Assembly (NCBI GenBank): GCA_036272055.1
Contig: DATAZL010000133.1
Coordinates: 310,001 to 374,000, forward strand
DNA length: 64,000 bases
Direction: 5' to 3'
Source: DASZVB01 sp036272055
Lineage (GTDB): Bacteria; Myxococcota_A; Polyangia; Polyangiales; Polyangiaceae
The notes under the pieces were generated by a model. The model was not told the DNA's origin. It saw only the letters and a program-made list of their open reading frames with translations, and did no database searches. Below, piece after piece: positions 41,701 through 49,389 of this stretch. The first letter of the stretch is position 1. Every line of letters begins with the position of its first letter. The position numbers and the translations under genes are program-made.

Positions 41701-43270
41701 GAGCGCGTTTCTCGGCGACACCGCGGACGCGCCGGGAGATCTCGTCGCGCGCTACGCCCGCACTCACGGGCCCTTCACTGCCGGAGACGTCGCGCGCCGC
41801 TTCGGCATGGGCGAGAAGACGGCGATGATGATCGTCGAACGCCTCGTCGAGAGCGGCAAGCTCCTCGAGGGCGCGTTCCTCGACGAAGCGACGACCCGCG
41901 GCGAGCGCGAGTTCTGCGAAGCGTCGGTGCTGAAGGCGCTGCGACGCAAATCGCTCGCGAAGCTCCGTCAGGAGATCGAGCCCGTCGAGGCAGACGTCCT
42001 CGGGCGGTTCCTGCTCGAGTGGCACGCGATCGGCTCGACGCGCAAAGGGCCCGACGCGCTCCTCGCCGTCGTGGCCCAGCTCGAGGGAATGCCGCTCTCG
42101 GCGTCGGAGCTCGAGCGGGAAATCCTGCCGGTGCGCTTGCCGGGCTTCCGGCCGTGGGACCTCGACGCGCTCTGCGCATCGGGCGAGGTCGTGTGGGCGG
42201 GCGTCGGCTCGCTCGGACCTTCCGATGGTCGCATCGCGCTCTTTCTCGCCGAGCACGAGCCGCTGCTCGCGCTGCCCGTCACCCCGGTCGAAGGCGAGGC
42301 CGCCGCGGCGATCCGCGCCCTGCTCGAGAAGCGCGGCGCGGTGTTCTTCACGGAGATCACCCGCGTCGTCGGCGGCATCCCCACCGCGGTGCTCTCGACA
42401 CTCTGGTCCATGGTGTGGGCCGGCGAGGTGACCAACGACACCTGCGAGGCGCTGCGTAGCTACGCCGCGGCGCAGTCCGCGACGAAGCAGCGCGGGCCAC
42501 GGGCGGCGCGCGCACGGCCGAGCCGCAGCGGCCCTGCCGGCAGCGAAGGACGATGGTCGCTCCGCGGCTCGCGCTGGGATCGCGTCCCGACCGAGACCGA
42601 GCGGCGCGCCGCCCTCGCGCGCGCCCTGCTCGATCGCCATGGCGTGGTCACGCGCGAGGCGATCGACACCGAGGGCATCAAGGGCGGCTTCACCTCGGTG
42701 TACGACGTCCTGAAGACGATGGAGGAGAGCGGGCGCATCCGCCGCGGCTATTTCATCGCCGGTCGCGGCGCGACCCAGTTCGCGCTCCCCGGTGCCGACG
42801 AGCGGCTCCGCAACGCGCGCCGTCAGGACGACGACGCGACGCGGACGGTGGTGCTCGCCGCGACGGACCCCGCGAACCCGTACGGCGCCGTCATTCCGTG
42901 GCCGGAGCTACCGGCGACCGACGGCGACCGACCGCGTCTCCAGCGCGCTGCCGGCGCAAGGGTTGTGATCCATGACGGCGCGCTCGTCGGCTTCCTGTCG
43001 CGTAGCAACGAGGCGCTGCTCACGTTCCTGCCGGCGGACGAGCCGGCGCGGGGCGCCGCCGCGAGAGGGCTCGCCGAGGCGCTGAACGCGCTCGTCACCC
43101 AGGGCAAGCGGCGCGCGCTCCTCATCGCGTCGATCGACGGCCTGCCCCCGAACCAGAGCGCGATGAACGACGCGCTCGTGCAGAGCGGCTTCCACCCGGC
43201 GCGCAGCGGAGCACTCCTTCGCCGTGCCGAGCGGCGCGAGCGGCCCGGAGCCGTCGTTGCCGGAGGGTGA
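38717..43270 (+). CDS. lhr: Lhr-type ATP-dependent helicase (long form)
   Basis: 1517 residues from GTG 38717, preceded by TGAGGCG; longer frames upstream overlap the MFS gene. Lhr is a superfamily-2 3'-5' DNA helicase, also active on RNA:DNA hybrids, linked to DNA repair. RecA domain 1 has LLLAPTGSGKTLAAFLYAID (Walker A near 45), ITTPESLYLLL, DEIHTL (DEAH-type box near 180) and LSATQRP. RecA domain 2 has MIFVNSRRLAERLAASL, STSSLELGIDMGAVDLV and QRVGRASH (motif VI). Winged-helix and beta-barrel core parts follow to ~850. A long C-terminal extension (~870-1517) is as in the long Lhr of mycobacteria and E. coli, including a further winged-helix stretch. The end overlaps a Nei/Fpg-type glycosylase gene by 14 bases, supporting a repair role. 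Confidence 0.95.
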   Translation: MSRDVLSHFREPTRAWFERTFGQPTRVQSLGWDASTRGESALLLAPTGSGKTLAAFLYAIDRLMEPRPAAPEPAPRKRRTRVADPEAGVRILYISPLKALAVDVEKNLRAPLAGIAQVAEASSMPFHLPTVQIRTGDTPTLERTRMVRTPPDILITTPESLYLLLTSGARSMLRNVETVIVDEIHTLVATKRGAHLMLSLERLEAMQREPSRRIQRIGLSATQRPLDEVARLLGGLKDGTPRPVTIVDAGEKKKLALRVEVPDIDMARLGEIDEMASGPAAGGSRRSIWPSLHERLVELVRAHRSTMIFVNSRRLAERLAASLNESAGEELALAHHGSIAREKRSEIEDRLKSGDLRSIVSTSSLELGIDMGAVDLVVQVEAPLSIASGLQRVGRASHAVDGTSSGVIFPKHRQDLVAAAAAVECMRQGEVESTFYPRNPLDILAQQIVAICSEGTQLVDDVFALVRRSAPFADLPRSAFEGVLDMLSGRYPSDDFAELRPRVTWDRVGGKLEPRQGASQLAIANGGTIPDRGLYGVFLRQAGASAGKAPKSLRVGELDEEMVFELREGDVFLLGASSWRVDEIAFDRVLVTPAPGEPGKMPFWHGDRPGRSHAFGNAVGALTRAVAERPEKEAMAMLGERGLDASAAANCVAFVHEELSEAGQVPSDRTIVVERFIDEIGDYRVCVLTPFGARVHAPWATAVLARLRAEHATIADAVWSDDGMAFRLSALAEPPNPELFLPAADEVEDLVTGALSQSPLFAARFRENAARALLLPRRHPGKRTALWAQRKRAQDLLAVASRYPAFPILLETYRECLRDVFDLTGLMDILKRVGSRSLRVHTVDVTKPSPFAASLLFSFVANFIYDGDSPIAERRAQALTIDHAQLRELLGESELRSLIDPASIEEQLAIIQRRTRPIAHADALHDLLLAIGDLSEAEIRQRLDPSLSFETTTADLVEARRIMTLRLAGETRWAAAEDAGRFRDALGIPPPRGLPSAFLGDTADAPGDLVARYARTHGPFTAGDVARRFGMGEKTAMMIVERLVESGKLLEGAFLDEATTRGEREFCEASVLKALRRKSLAKLRQEIEPVEADVLGRFLLEWHAIGSTRKGPDALLAVVAQLEGMPLSASELEREILPVRLPGFRPWDLDALCASGEVVWAGVGSLGPSDGRIALFLAEHEPLLALPVTPVEGEAAAAIRALLEKRGAVFFTEITRVVGGIPTAVLSTLWSMVWAGEVTNDTCEALRSYAAAQSATKQRGPRAARARPSRSGPAGSEGRWSLRGSRWDRVPTETERRAALARALLDRHGVVTREAIDTEGIKGGFTSVYDVLKTMEESGRIRRGYFIAGRGATQFALPGADERLRNARRQDDDATRTVVLAATDPANPYGAVIPWPELPATDGDRPRLQRAAGARVVIHDGALVGFLSRSNEALLTFLPADEPARGAAARGLAEALNALVTQGKRRALLIASIDGLPPNQSAMNDALVQSGFHPARSGALLRRAERRERPGAVVAGG

Positions 43271-44048
43271 CACCATCTACCGCGCCGCGCGGACCCTCGC
43301 GGCACGGCTCAACGGCAAGGAGGTCCTGCGCTTTCACTCGACGGTGCCGGCGCTCGTGAACGCCCGCCTCGAAGGGACACACGTCGCGGGCGTGGAAGCG
43401 CGCGGCAAGAACCTCCAGGTCGTGTTCGACGACGGGCGCGTGCTCACGACGCACATGAAGATGACCGGCTCGTGGCACGTGTATCACCCGGGCGAGCGCT
43501 GGTTCTTGCCGGCTCACCGGGCTCGCGCCGTCATCGAGGTGTCGGATTGCGTCGCGGTCTGCTTCTCGGCGCCGGTGGTCGAGCTCCACGCCTCCGCCGC
43601 TCGCCTCGAGCAGGCGCGCCTCGGAAAGCTCGGCCCGGACATCCTCGCACCGGGCTTCGACGCGACCGTGGCCGCGGCGCGGATTCTCTCGCGGCCGGCT
43701 CTCTCGCTCGGCGAGGCGCTCCTCGAGCAGTCGCTCCTCTCGGGCATCGGCAACGTGTACAAATCCGAGTCGCTCTTTCTCGAGCACCTCTCGCCGTTCG
43801 TCGCGAGCTCGACCGTGCCGCGCGAACGGCTCATCGCGCTGGTCGCCCGCGCAGAGTCGCTAATGAAGCAGAACCTCGCGCCAGGAAGCGGCATGCGCAC
43901 GACGCGGGGACAGCACGCGGGCGCGTCCCGCCACTGGGTCTACCGTCGCTCGGGAGAGCCGTGCTTCGTCTGCGAGACGACGCTCGAGATGCGACGCCAG
44001 GGCGCGTCTCTACGCTCGACGTATTTCTGTCCGCGCTGCCAGGCGTAA
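43257..44048 (+). CDS. nei: Fpg/Nei-family DNA glycosylase/AP lyase (TTG start)
   Basis: 263 residues. The family needs Pro directly after the initiator Met as the catalytic nucleophile (PEGDT). Only the TTG at 43257 gives this (M-PEGDTIYRAARTL), and GGAG lies seven bases upstream. An ATG at 43224 would bury the proline and is rejected. Other hallmarks are the catalytic Lys in THMKMTGSWHVY, the H2TH region LLEQSLLSGIGNVYKSE and a C-terminal zinc finger (CFVCETTLEMRRQ... FCPRCQA, two Cys pairs) that binds DNA. It removes oxidised pyrimidines and nicks the backbone by beta/delta elimination. The start lies inside the end of lhr, so the two are translationally coupled, as in the lhr/nei neighbourhood of actinobacteria that I recall. 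Confidence 0.94.
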   Translation: MPEGDTIYRAARTLAARLNGKEVLRFHSTVPALVNARLEGTHVAGVEARGKNLQVVFDDGRVLTTHMKMTGSWHVYHPGERWFLPAHRARAVIEVSDCVAVCFSAPVVELHASAARLEQARLGKLGPDILAPGFDATVAAARILSRPALSLGEALLEQSLLSGIGNVYKSESLFLEHLSPFVASSTVPRERLIALVARAESLMKQNLAPGSGMRTTRGQHAGASRHWVYRRSGEPCFVCETTLEMRRQGASLRSTYFCPRCQA

Positions 44049-44074
44049 GACTGCGAGCGGCGTTGGCGAAACCT

Positions 44075-44590
44075 TCAAGCGGCGCGCGACCTTGCGAGCC
44101 AACGACGCGAAACGAAGTCGGCTTTGGACGAGAGCGCTCTCTCCGCTGGTGACCGGGAATCCACTCCGGTCGAGCAGAGTCGGGCAGAATTTGGGCAGCG
44201 ACGCAAGCATCGTTGGTCCGTACCTTCTGACTTGAGTGCGTCCTCGTCGCGCAGACGCTGGAGCAACGTCACCTGCTGTTGCCGAAGCGGATCCATCGGT
44301 GAACGTTCCCGGAGCTCGAAGAACCGATCGAGCGCCTGGACGAAATTTTGGAGGCCAGCCTCGATGGTATCGAGCACTGCGTTGTCCGCCTTCACGAGGG
44401 CGAGCAGGTTCACGAGCTCGTGCGGCGTCAGCTCGAAGGGCGTTGCCGTCAGCGCGATGATCTTGTCGAAGTCCAGGGACGGCTGGTCGTAGTTTCGCTG
44501 GTCGCCATCGGGCGCGAAGAGACGCATCGGTCTGTTCCCATGCGCGTAGTGGTGCGCCTCGTCCACGATCACGACGTCCCAACGCGTACG
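44075..44590 (-). pseudogene. Helicase/ATPase fragment (SF2 DEAD/H-like)
   Basis: A leftward fragment with a helicase Walker B motif: WDVVIVDEAHHYAHGNR, then IIALTATPFELTPHELVNLLALV, the motif III 'TATP'. It lacks Walker A and the second RecA domain. The reading frame starts (in frame TRWDVVIV near 44590) inside the end of the PIN-like gene in another frame, so the N-terminal half has been replaced. The C-terminal part after ~residue 100 has no helicase motifs and ends in a scrambled tail next to the nei stop. It is probably the relic of a SNF2/RapA-like or restriction-associated helicase (inference). Confidence 0.75.
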
Positions 44591-45147
44591 CCACAGCTCG
44601 CCTCACGGATGATCTCTTCGAGCTGCGGCGTGTCGGCAGGGATCCGCGGCGTCCCACCCATCATCGCCGCTCCGAGTCCGCGTTCGAGCACGCGAGGCCG
44701 GAGCGAGGGTACATTCGTTTGCTCACGGTAGACTGTCGCGACAGCTCGATCGAGCTCGAGTGCCTGCAGGACGACAGAGTGCAAGGTCGAATGGTTCTTC
44801 GAGACGCCCACCATGAGCTCAGCCAATCTGCGTCGCGATCCCTCGTCCTTGCGGTTCGCTACTTCGAGCGCATTCTCGGCTGTGATCGGAACGATGAGCT
44901 TCCCCGCGTCGACCGCCCGTCGCACAGAAACGAGCGCATCCTGGAAGGACTCACCACCCGGGCGTCCGTAGTGTGCCCGCCCTAGCTCCACCCACTTGTT
45001 GAGGTCGAGGCAGAGAAGCTTCGGGAACTCGCCCTTCGACGCGGGCAGGCGGGCCGGAACAGGCGTCATGCCGAGAGCTCGCTGTTCAAGCACGCGAATC
45101 AGCAAGTGGCCGAACAGGTCCTGGGGAAAGCTAGATACGTCGAACAT
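44569..45147 (-). CDS. PIN-like protein, C-terminally truncated by helicase fragment
   Basis: 192 residues from ATG 45147. The start of the core, LCLDLNKWVELGRAHYG, has the early Asp of PIN-like nucleases. VPITAENALEVANRKD and SKNHSTLHSVVLQALELDRAV follow. Similar proteins are recalled as uncharacterised PIN-like domains in accessory islands. The last residues (REASCGVRVGTS) run into the helicase fragment in another frame, and no matching downstream Asp motif is present. The gene is therefore probably truncated at a recombination joint near 44575-44590. Function unknown; the call is tentative. Confidence 0.5.
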   Translation of the reverse strand: MFDVSSFPQDLFGHLLIRVLEQRALGMTPVPARLPASKGEFPKLLCLDLNKWVELGRAHYGRPGGESFQDALVSVRRAVDAGKLIVPITAENALEVANRKDEGSRRRLAELMVGVSKNHSTLHSVVLQALELDRAVATVYREQTNVPSLRPRVLERGLGAAMMGGTPRIPADTPQLEEIIREASCGVRVGTS

Positions 45148-45291
45148 TTCAGAGGCATAGACCCTCGCTCCATCCCGCTGGGGGTCAAGATGACGCCCGG
45201 GTGCCCGGCTATCGATGCGTTCTCGTGCGCGCTCTCACTATCGACGAGGCGGCGGATGCCTAGGGTCTTGGAATGAGGTATCCTCGATTGC

Positions 45292-45549
45292 GTGAGCCAA
45301 CCCCTCCCCCTCGACGAGGCAGTACGCGCCCTGAAACGTGACCCGACGCAACCGGTCGTCGCGCGGGTCGACGACCTCACCGTGGAGATCCGCACGGTGC
45401 CCGCACTCGGTCCCAGCGCGCCTCGGCGAACTATCGGGGAAGCGTTGGCCGGGGTTGAGTGGCACGGTGACGAGACGCTCGACGAGTTGCTCGCGTTCTT
45501 CGCCGAGGCCCGCCGACAGGGCGGCAGCGGCCACGTGCCGGAACTGTGA
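45292..45549 (+). CDS. Putative antitoxin of type II module (VapB-like position)
   Basis: 85 residues from GTG 45292. The product is small and acidic-rich (LDEAVRALKRD, DDLTVEIRTV, DETLDELLAFFAEARRQGG). No helix-turn-helix or ribbon-helix-helix is certain. It ends in a GTGA overlap with a VapC-type PIN toxin gene, which is the main evidence. By family knowledge such antitoxins bind and block the toxin and repress the operon. It could also be a short fragment. Confidence 0.6.
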   Translation: MSQPLPLDEAVRALKRDPTQPVVARVDDLTVEIRTVPALGPSAPRRTIGEALAGVEWHGDETLDELLAFFAEARRQGGSGHVPEL

Positions 45550-45962
45550 AGTTCGTCCTCGACACAAACCATCTTATCGGGGTGCTCAAGTGCGACCCGC
45601 GCGTCCGTTCACGAACCGACGCGCTCCCACCCGAGGAAGTGGGGATTCCCCTCCTTGCGCTCGCAGAAATTCTCTACGGTGCACACCGCTCGGCGCGCGC
45701 CGTCGAGAATCTCGCTGCCATCGCTCGCGTTCGAAGGGTGCTGCCCGTCTTGGCCGTGACCGAGGCAATAGTCGAGCGATACGCACAGGTCCGTGCGAGC
45801 CTTGCGGCACGTGGCCGACCGAAGGGCGACTTCGATCTGGTCATCGCGTGCACAGCGCTCGAGCACGGCGCGATCCTGCTGACGAACGATGGTGCGCTCA
45901 AGGACGGCGACATCGAGGGACTTGCGGTCGATGATTGGCTCGCGACCGAAGCCGCGCAATGA
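45546..45962 (+). CDS. vapC: VapC-type PIN-domain ribonuclease toxin
   Basis: 138 residues from GTG 45546, overlapping the upstream antitoxin stop. The PIN-domain acidic residues are all visible: Asp in MKFVLDTNHLIGVL, Glu in LALAEILYGA, Asp in GDFDLVIACTA and Asp in LLTNDGAL. VapC toxins cleave tRNA or rRNA with Mg2+ and are held by their antitoxin. It is intact and of full length (typical 125-140 residues). A second, unrelated PIN module lies at 49.8-50.3 kb. It sits in a decayed accessory island. Confidence 0.9.
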   Translation: MKFVLDTNHLIGVLKCDPRVRSRTDALPPEEVGIPLLALAEILYGAHRSARAVENLAAIARVRRVLPVLAVTEAIVERYAQVRASLAARGRPKGDFDLVIACTALEHGAILLTNDGALKDGDIEGLAVDDWLATEAAQ

Positions 45963-46142
45963 AAATGACATGCCGTGCGGTCGAGAAAATCGACGGACCA
46001 TCCGGCGGGCGAGTCGCATTGAGACGTGATCTGTCGCCTCCTGTTGCTCAACATGCACGAGGCATCTTCCGACCCTGCCGGCATGCCCGGGCAGAGTCGA
46101 GACACGAATGGACAGCCCTTCGTCCTCTGCTAAACGAACGGC

Positions 46143-46997
46143 ATGCTCACGCGGAGCCAGGTCGCGAAGCGCCTCGGCAAGTCGATCGCCACGGTTCGGC
46201 GCATGGAGGGCACTGTATTGCACCCACGGCGGGACGCCGGCGGTGTGCTTCGGTTCGATCCCGTCGAGGTCGACCGCGTTGCCGGACATTCGAGGCGCGC
46301 GGGTAGGCGACCGAGCCTCGGTGAAATTGCGAGGAGTGAGTGGTTCGACGAAGCAACCGGCGTCGACGCGGACACCGAGGACGATGACGATCCCGAAGAG
46401 TGCGCGCACCGCGAGCGGCTTCGCCGCCGCGACGAAGAGAACCGCGCATATGACGAACAGCAGCGTCGAGAGCGCGAGGAACGAGCGCGCCGACAGGATG
46501 AGATGTTGCTCAGTACCGTGCTCGACCCGGGTGCAGCGGGCGGCGTCGCGCTCGTGCCGCGTTTGACTGTCTGGGAGCGTACAGCCGACGGACTCGTCGA
46601 GCGTTCGGAAGTGGGGCGCTATCCAGGATTGGTGCTTCCCATGCCTTTCACGTTCGCCAGGGTCGATGGTGACGCGTCCGTCGACATCGTCAGCTACGAG
46701 CAGGGGACTCCCGTTGGCTATCTCAACGACGGAGCGTTCCACTTCAAGCGAACGCTACTCGGCGAAACGGCGACGGAGTGGCAAGACAAGCTCGTCGGTC
46801 TGGTCGAATACGCCGATCGTAACCACGACGGGTCGCCGGATCTGCTCGTCCTCGGGGTCAGGCCCTCGATGTTTACGCGTTCGTGCTGCTGGGAGACGGA
46901 ACGGGCAAGCTCCGCAAGCCCGGTCCCGCGACGAAAGTCCTCACGGCGCTCGTCGGGAACGGCCCCGACGGCACCGGATTCGGGCTCGCGGACGTGA
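46143..46997 (+). CDS. Helix-turn-helix protein with chimeric C-terminal half
   Basis: A 284-codon frame. The first ~120 residues form a MerR/excisionase-like DNA-binding domain: MLTRSQVAKRLGKSIATVRRMEGT and LHPRRDAGGVLRFDPVEVDRVAG. A charged helix (REEQ-rich, RDEENRAYDEQQRREREERA) follows. From about residue 122 the sequence turns into FG-GAP-like propeller pieces (VDGDASVDIVSYEQG, DRNHDGSPDLLVLG), then loses frame in an Arg/Ser-rich tail. The real DNA-binding protein probably ended or continued differently. The fusion is best read as a rearrangement, not a working two-domain protein. Its DNA target is unknown. Confidence 0.55.
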   Translation: MLTRSQVAKRLGKSIATVRRMEGTVLHPRRDAGGVLRFDPVEVDRVAGHSRRAGRRPSLGEIARSEWFDEATGVDADTEDDDDPEECAHRERLRRRDEENRAYDEQQRREREERARRQDEMLLSTVLDPGAAGGVALVPRLTVWERTADGLVERSEVGRYPGLVLPMPFTFARVDGDASVDIVSYEQGTPVGYLNDGAFHFKRTLLGETATEWQDKLVGLVEYADRNHDGSPDLLVLGVRPSMFTRSCCWETERASSASPVPRRKSSRRSSGTAPTAPDSGSRT

Positions 46998-47270
46998 CGG
47001 GAGATGGGCTCTCGGACATCCTGATCCAGGATCCGCAGGGCACGGAGACGGCGCCGATCTTGCACCTCTACGCGAGCGCCGATGCGAGCTTCATGCCGTC
47101 GAAGGAACTGTCGGTGATGGGCTTCGACTTCGCGGACGTGGATGGGGACGGCAAGACCGACATCGTCAGCACGGTTCAACACCGACTGACGGCGCAGCTC
47201 TCTCGGCCGGGCGGCACGTTCGAGGCACACGACAGAGCACGGCAAAGCATGTGCAAGACTCTGCACGTGG
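46508..47270 (+). pseudogene. Frameshifted FG-GAP/VCBS propeller gene remnant
   Basis: FG-GAP units continue across a frame change near 46860. Before it the frame gives DRNHDGSPDLLVLG; after it, with ALDVYAFVLLGDGTGKL, GFGLADVTGDGLSDILIQD and GFDFADVDGDGKTDIVST. The Asp-rich loops (D-x-D/N-x-D-G) are calcium-type propeller blades. There is no start, signal or stop of its own, and it is joined upstream to the helix-turn-helix gene and downstream to an RsmG fragment. It is a relic of a larger secreted propeller protein. Confidence 0.7.
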
Positions 47271-47287
47271 CCGGCGCGCAACACGTC

Positions 47288-47605
47288 TCACGGCGTGCGC
47301 GAAAGAATCACGATGCGACCGGTGGGGGTCGCGAGCGTCGTCTCGTGACGCACGTGGTGCACGGCGAGGAGCCTCTTTGCCTCCGCGAGCTCCTCGTCGA
47401 CGCGTTGGCCCTTGATGAGTAGGAGGCGCCCTCCCACGCGCGCAAACGGCACGACGAGAGGGACCAGTGCCGCGAGTCGAGCGACGGCGCGGGCGGTGAC
47501 GACGTCGAACTGGCCAGCGAGCGGCCCGGCAGCGAGCTTCTCGGCCCGCTCGGCGCGCACGGTGACGTTGGTCAGGCGTAGTCCTTCGCTCACGCCCGCG
47601 CGCAC
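47288..47605 (-). pseudogene. rsmG: RsmG (16S rRNA G527 methyltransferase) C-terminal fragment
   Basis: 105 codons on the minus strand with LRLTNVTVRAERAEKL, QFDVVTARAVARLAALVPLVVP and VGGRLLLIKGQRVDEELAEA, matching the C-terminal third of RsmG (GidB). The SAM-binding N-terminal motifs are missing. The fragment meets a metalloprotease fragment, coded on the opposite strand, near 47597. Intact RsmG is about 210 residues. A full copy is expected elsewhere, so this is a duplicated remnant (inference). Confidence 0.75.
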
Positions 47606-48337
47606 CTGGGAGCGGAACTCATCGGCGACCTTCTGGGGCTGGCAGAAGTGCCAGGGGAACGACGCGGGCGTTCACATCAGGTGGTCGGATGAGAGACCCC
47701 ACACCACCGATCTCGGCACGGAGCTCGACGGCGAGAAGAACGGCATGACCTTGAACGGGACCTTCCAGAAATGGAACAGCGGCACGAGCTGCAGCGCGAG
47801 CGAGCAAGGGCGACAGGATTGCGTTCGCTTCATCGCCGCGCACGAGTTCGGGCACGCGCTCGGCTTCTCACACGAGCAGAACCGGAGCGACACGCCGAAG
47901 AGCTGCACCGAGGACCCCCAGGGCGAGGACGGCGACACACGAGTCAACGACTGGGACCCGGACAGCATCATGAATTACTGCAACATGAAGTGGAACAACT
48001 TCGGCCAGCTCAGCAGCGGAGACATCGCCGCGATCTTGTCCGCGTCCTACTCGGGGAGCGCCTCTTCGCGCTGAACGACGACGGCACTCTTTACTTCAAC
48101 TACGGCGACGGCTGCGACGACCACTGGGTCTCCCTCGGCACGCTGCCGTACGGCTCCGGTACGCCGGTGGAGATCGCCGCGGCCGACGCGAAGGTCATCT
48201 ACATCATCGACGACGACTGGCGCCGCGGGGACCTCGGGGAGCGTCAGCTCTCACGCGTCGAGGTACTGTACGCAGGGACGTATTTCTCCGACGGACAGCA
48301 CTGCGACGGGAACGGCGTCGTCGGCGGCGACCCTTGA
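47597..48337 (+). pseudogene. Zinc metalloprotease remnant (metzincin-like)
   Basis: The plus-strand sequence begins abruptly at TWERNSSATFWGWQKCQG (start near 47600) without a signal peptide. The zinc site HEFGHALGFSHEQNR and a Met-turn-like SIMNYCNMKWNNF near 47970 are intact. After 48060 the frame breaks (SYSGSASSR stop), and another frame continues as RLFALNDDGTLYFNYGDGC with a lectin-like repeat to about 48337. The gene has lost its start to the RsmG junction and is frameshifted, so it is not functional as read. Confidence 0.72.
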
Positions 48338-48463
48338 TAACTCGATCGAGGTTTCACGTGACGCTGTAGTGTCTGCGGGACGAACGAAGCTTCACGTGGG
48401 AAGGTGCCGGGGAGCGCGCTTTTCCAATTTCCTTCTGGTGCAAGGGCGGCGGCACGTCTCAAG

Positions 48464-48985
48464 TTACGAAGTGCTGCCTTCCACCCCCTCGATCATCCGC
48501 CGCGCTACACCTTGCACGAAGGGGCTCGCGTTCGCCGCGACCCGGAGCTCGAGACCGGGAAGGAGCGTCGTCGTCCGCCACGCGTCCATCGATGACACAT
48601 CGGTTTCGCGCTTCGACACGGGAAGTCCGAGCGCGTGCGCCAGGGGTTCGTCGATGCCACCCATCGTGACGAGCACGACGAACTCGGCCTCGCTCATCGT
48701 GTCGAGGCGACGCCGGATTGCGTCCAGTGTAACGCCGCGTTCGGTACGAAGGCGCTGAACGGCCAGGATCCGGAGCAGGTCAGGGCGCTGATAGCGCGTG
48801 ATGGTGCCGCGAAAGGACGGCGAGGAGATGATGCGGCACCGCACGTAATAGCGAATCGCGGAGTGCGATAGCCCGGTGAGCGCAGCGAGCTCAGCGGCGA
48901 CCCATCCCGTCGTCGGCGCAGGCGTCTTCGGCCGCTTGTGGCGGTAGTCGCCGGACCGTTCCCATCGACTGCGCTTCCGAACCAT
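48464..48985 (-). CDS. MerR-family-like transcriptional regulator
   Basis: 173 residues. After a basic N-terminal tail, the MerR helix-turn-helix is seen: VAAELAALTGLSHSAIRYYVRCRIISSP, with the first arm/wing continuing RGTITRYQRPDLLRILAVQRLRTERGVTLDAIRRRL, typical of MerR. The C-terminus lacks Cys effector residues; it ends LGLPVSKRETDVSSMDAWRTTTLLPGLELRV, a small domain of unknown ligand. It appears intact. The 125 bases between this stop and the metalloprotease remnant carry nothing recognisable. It lies inside the decayed island. Confidence 0.8.
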   Translation of the reverse strand: MVRKRSRWERSGDYRHKRPKTPAPTTGWVAAELAALTGLSHSAIRYYVRCRIISSPSFRGTITRYQRPDLLRILAVQRLRTERGVTLDAIRRRLDTMSEAEFVVLVTMGGIDEPLAHALGLPVSKRETDVSSMDAWRTTTLLPGLELRVAANASPFVQGVARRMIEGVEGSTS

Positions 48986-49067
48986 CGACGCCTCCTATCG
49001 AGGGGTACAGCCGACGCAGTCGCCGCATTCCCCGAGACGAACGACGTAGAAGAGGTCTGGTGCGTCC

Positions 49068-49190
49068 GTCCCGGTAGTAACTACCAGGACGGAGGCTCCC
49101 GGCAGGGCGCGTCCCGGTAGTAACTACCAGGACGGAGGCTCCGGGGAGGGCGCGTCCCGGTAGTGACTACCAGGACGGAGGCTCCGGGGT
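49068..49190. repeat. Tandem palindromic repeat, three copies with 43-bp period
   Basis: GTCCCGGTAGT-A-ACTACCAGGAC begins at 49068, 49111 and 49154 (the third has G as the central base). Each is followed by GGAGGCTCC and a GC-rich spacer of about 11 bases. The core GGTAGT-N-ACTACC is an exact inverted repeat, with outer GTCC/GGAC arms. Spacers are nearly identical, so this is a tandem repeat and not CRISPR. Confidence 0.85.
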
Positions 49191-49350
49191 TCGCGCCACC
49201 CTCCGAGCGCCGCGCAACGTGATGAACGTCGAGAAACTGCGCGTTGCGGCAACCAGGGACGGCGCACTGCTCGTGATCGCGACGCAACACGGCTCTCCGC
49301 GTCGCAGGTGAGACGAGAAACGGTGGTGGTTCGCTACTCGTCAGGATGCT
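49183..49350 (-). pseudogene. HNH endonuclease C-terminal fragment
   Basis: Minus-strand codons give PPPFLVSPATRRAVLRRD, then EQCAVPGCRNAQFLDVHHVARRSEGG. This is the HNH zinc/nuclease core (Cys-x4-Cys, His-His) of DUF222/HNH-type proteins, with the last Asn-His expected after DVHH not present. It is cut on the C-terminal side by the tandem repeat and joined on the N-terminal side to an IS630 remnant. A related N-terminal piece lies at about 60.3 kb. Confidence 0.7.
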
Positions 49351-49389
49351 GCTGACAGGAACCATTGCTGCGCGGGCTTGCCCGCTGCA

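Noticed and set aside
43224..43256. ATG 43224 as start of the Nei-type gene
   Set aside because: It would place 11 residues before the catalytic proline, which must be the first residue after Met removal.
46143..46997. A genuine new DNA-binding propeller fusion protein
   Set aside because: The propeller part frameshifts near 46860 and lacks a signal, and the surroundings are full of joined fragments.
49068..49190. Possible mini-CRISPR array
   Set aside because: Spacers are only about 11 bases and nearly identical, repeats are tandem at 43 bp, and no cas genes are near.
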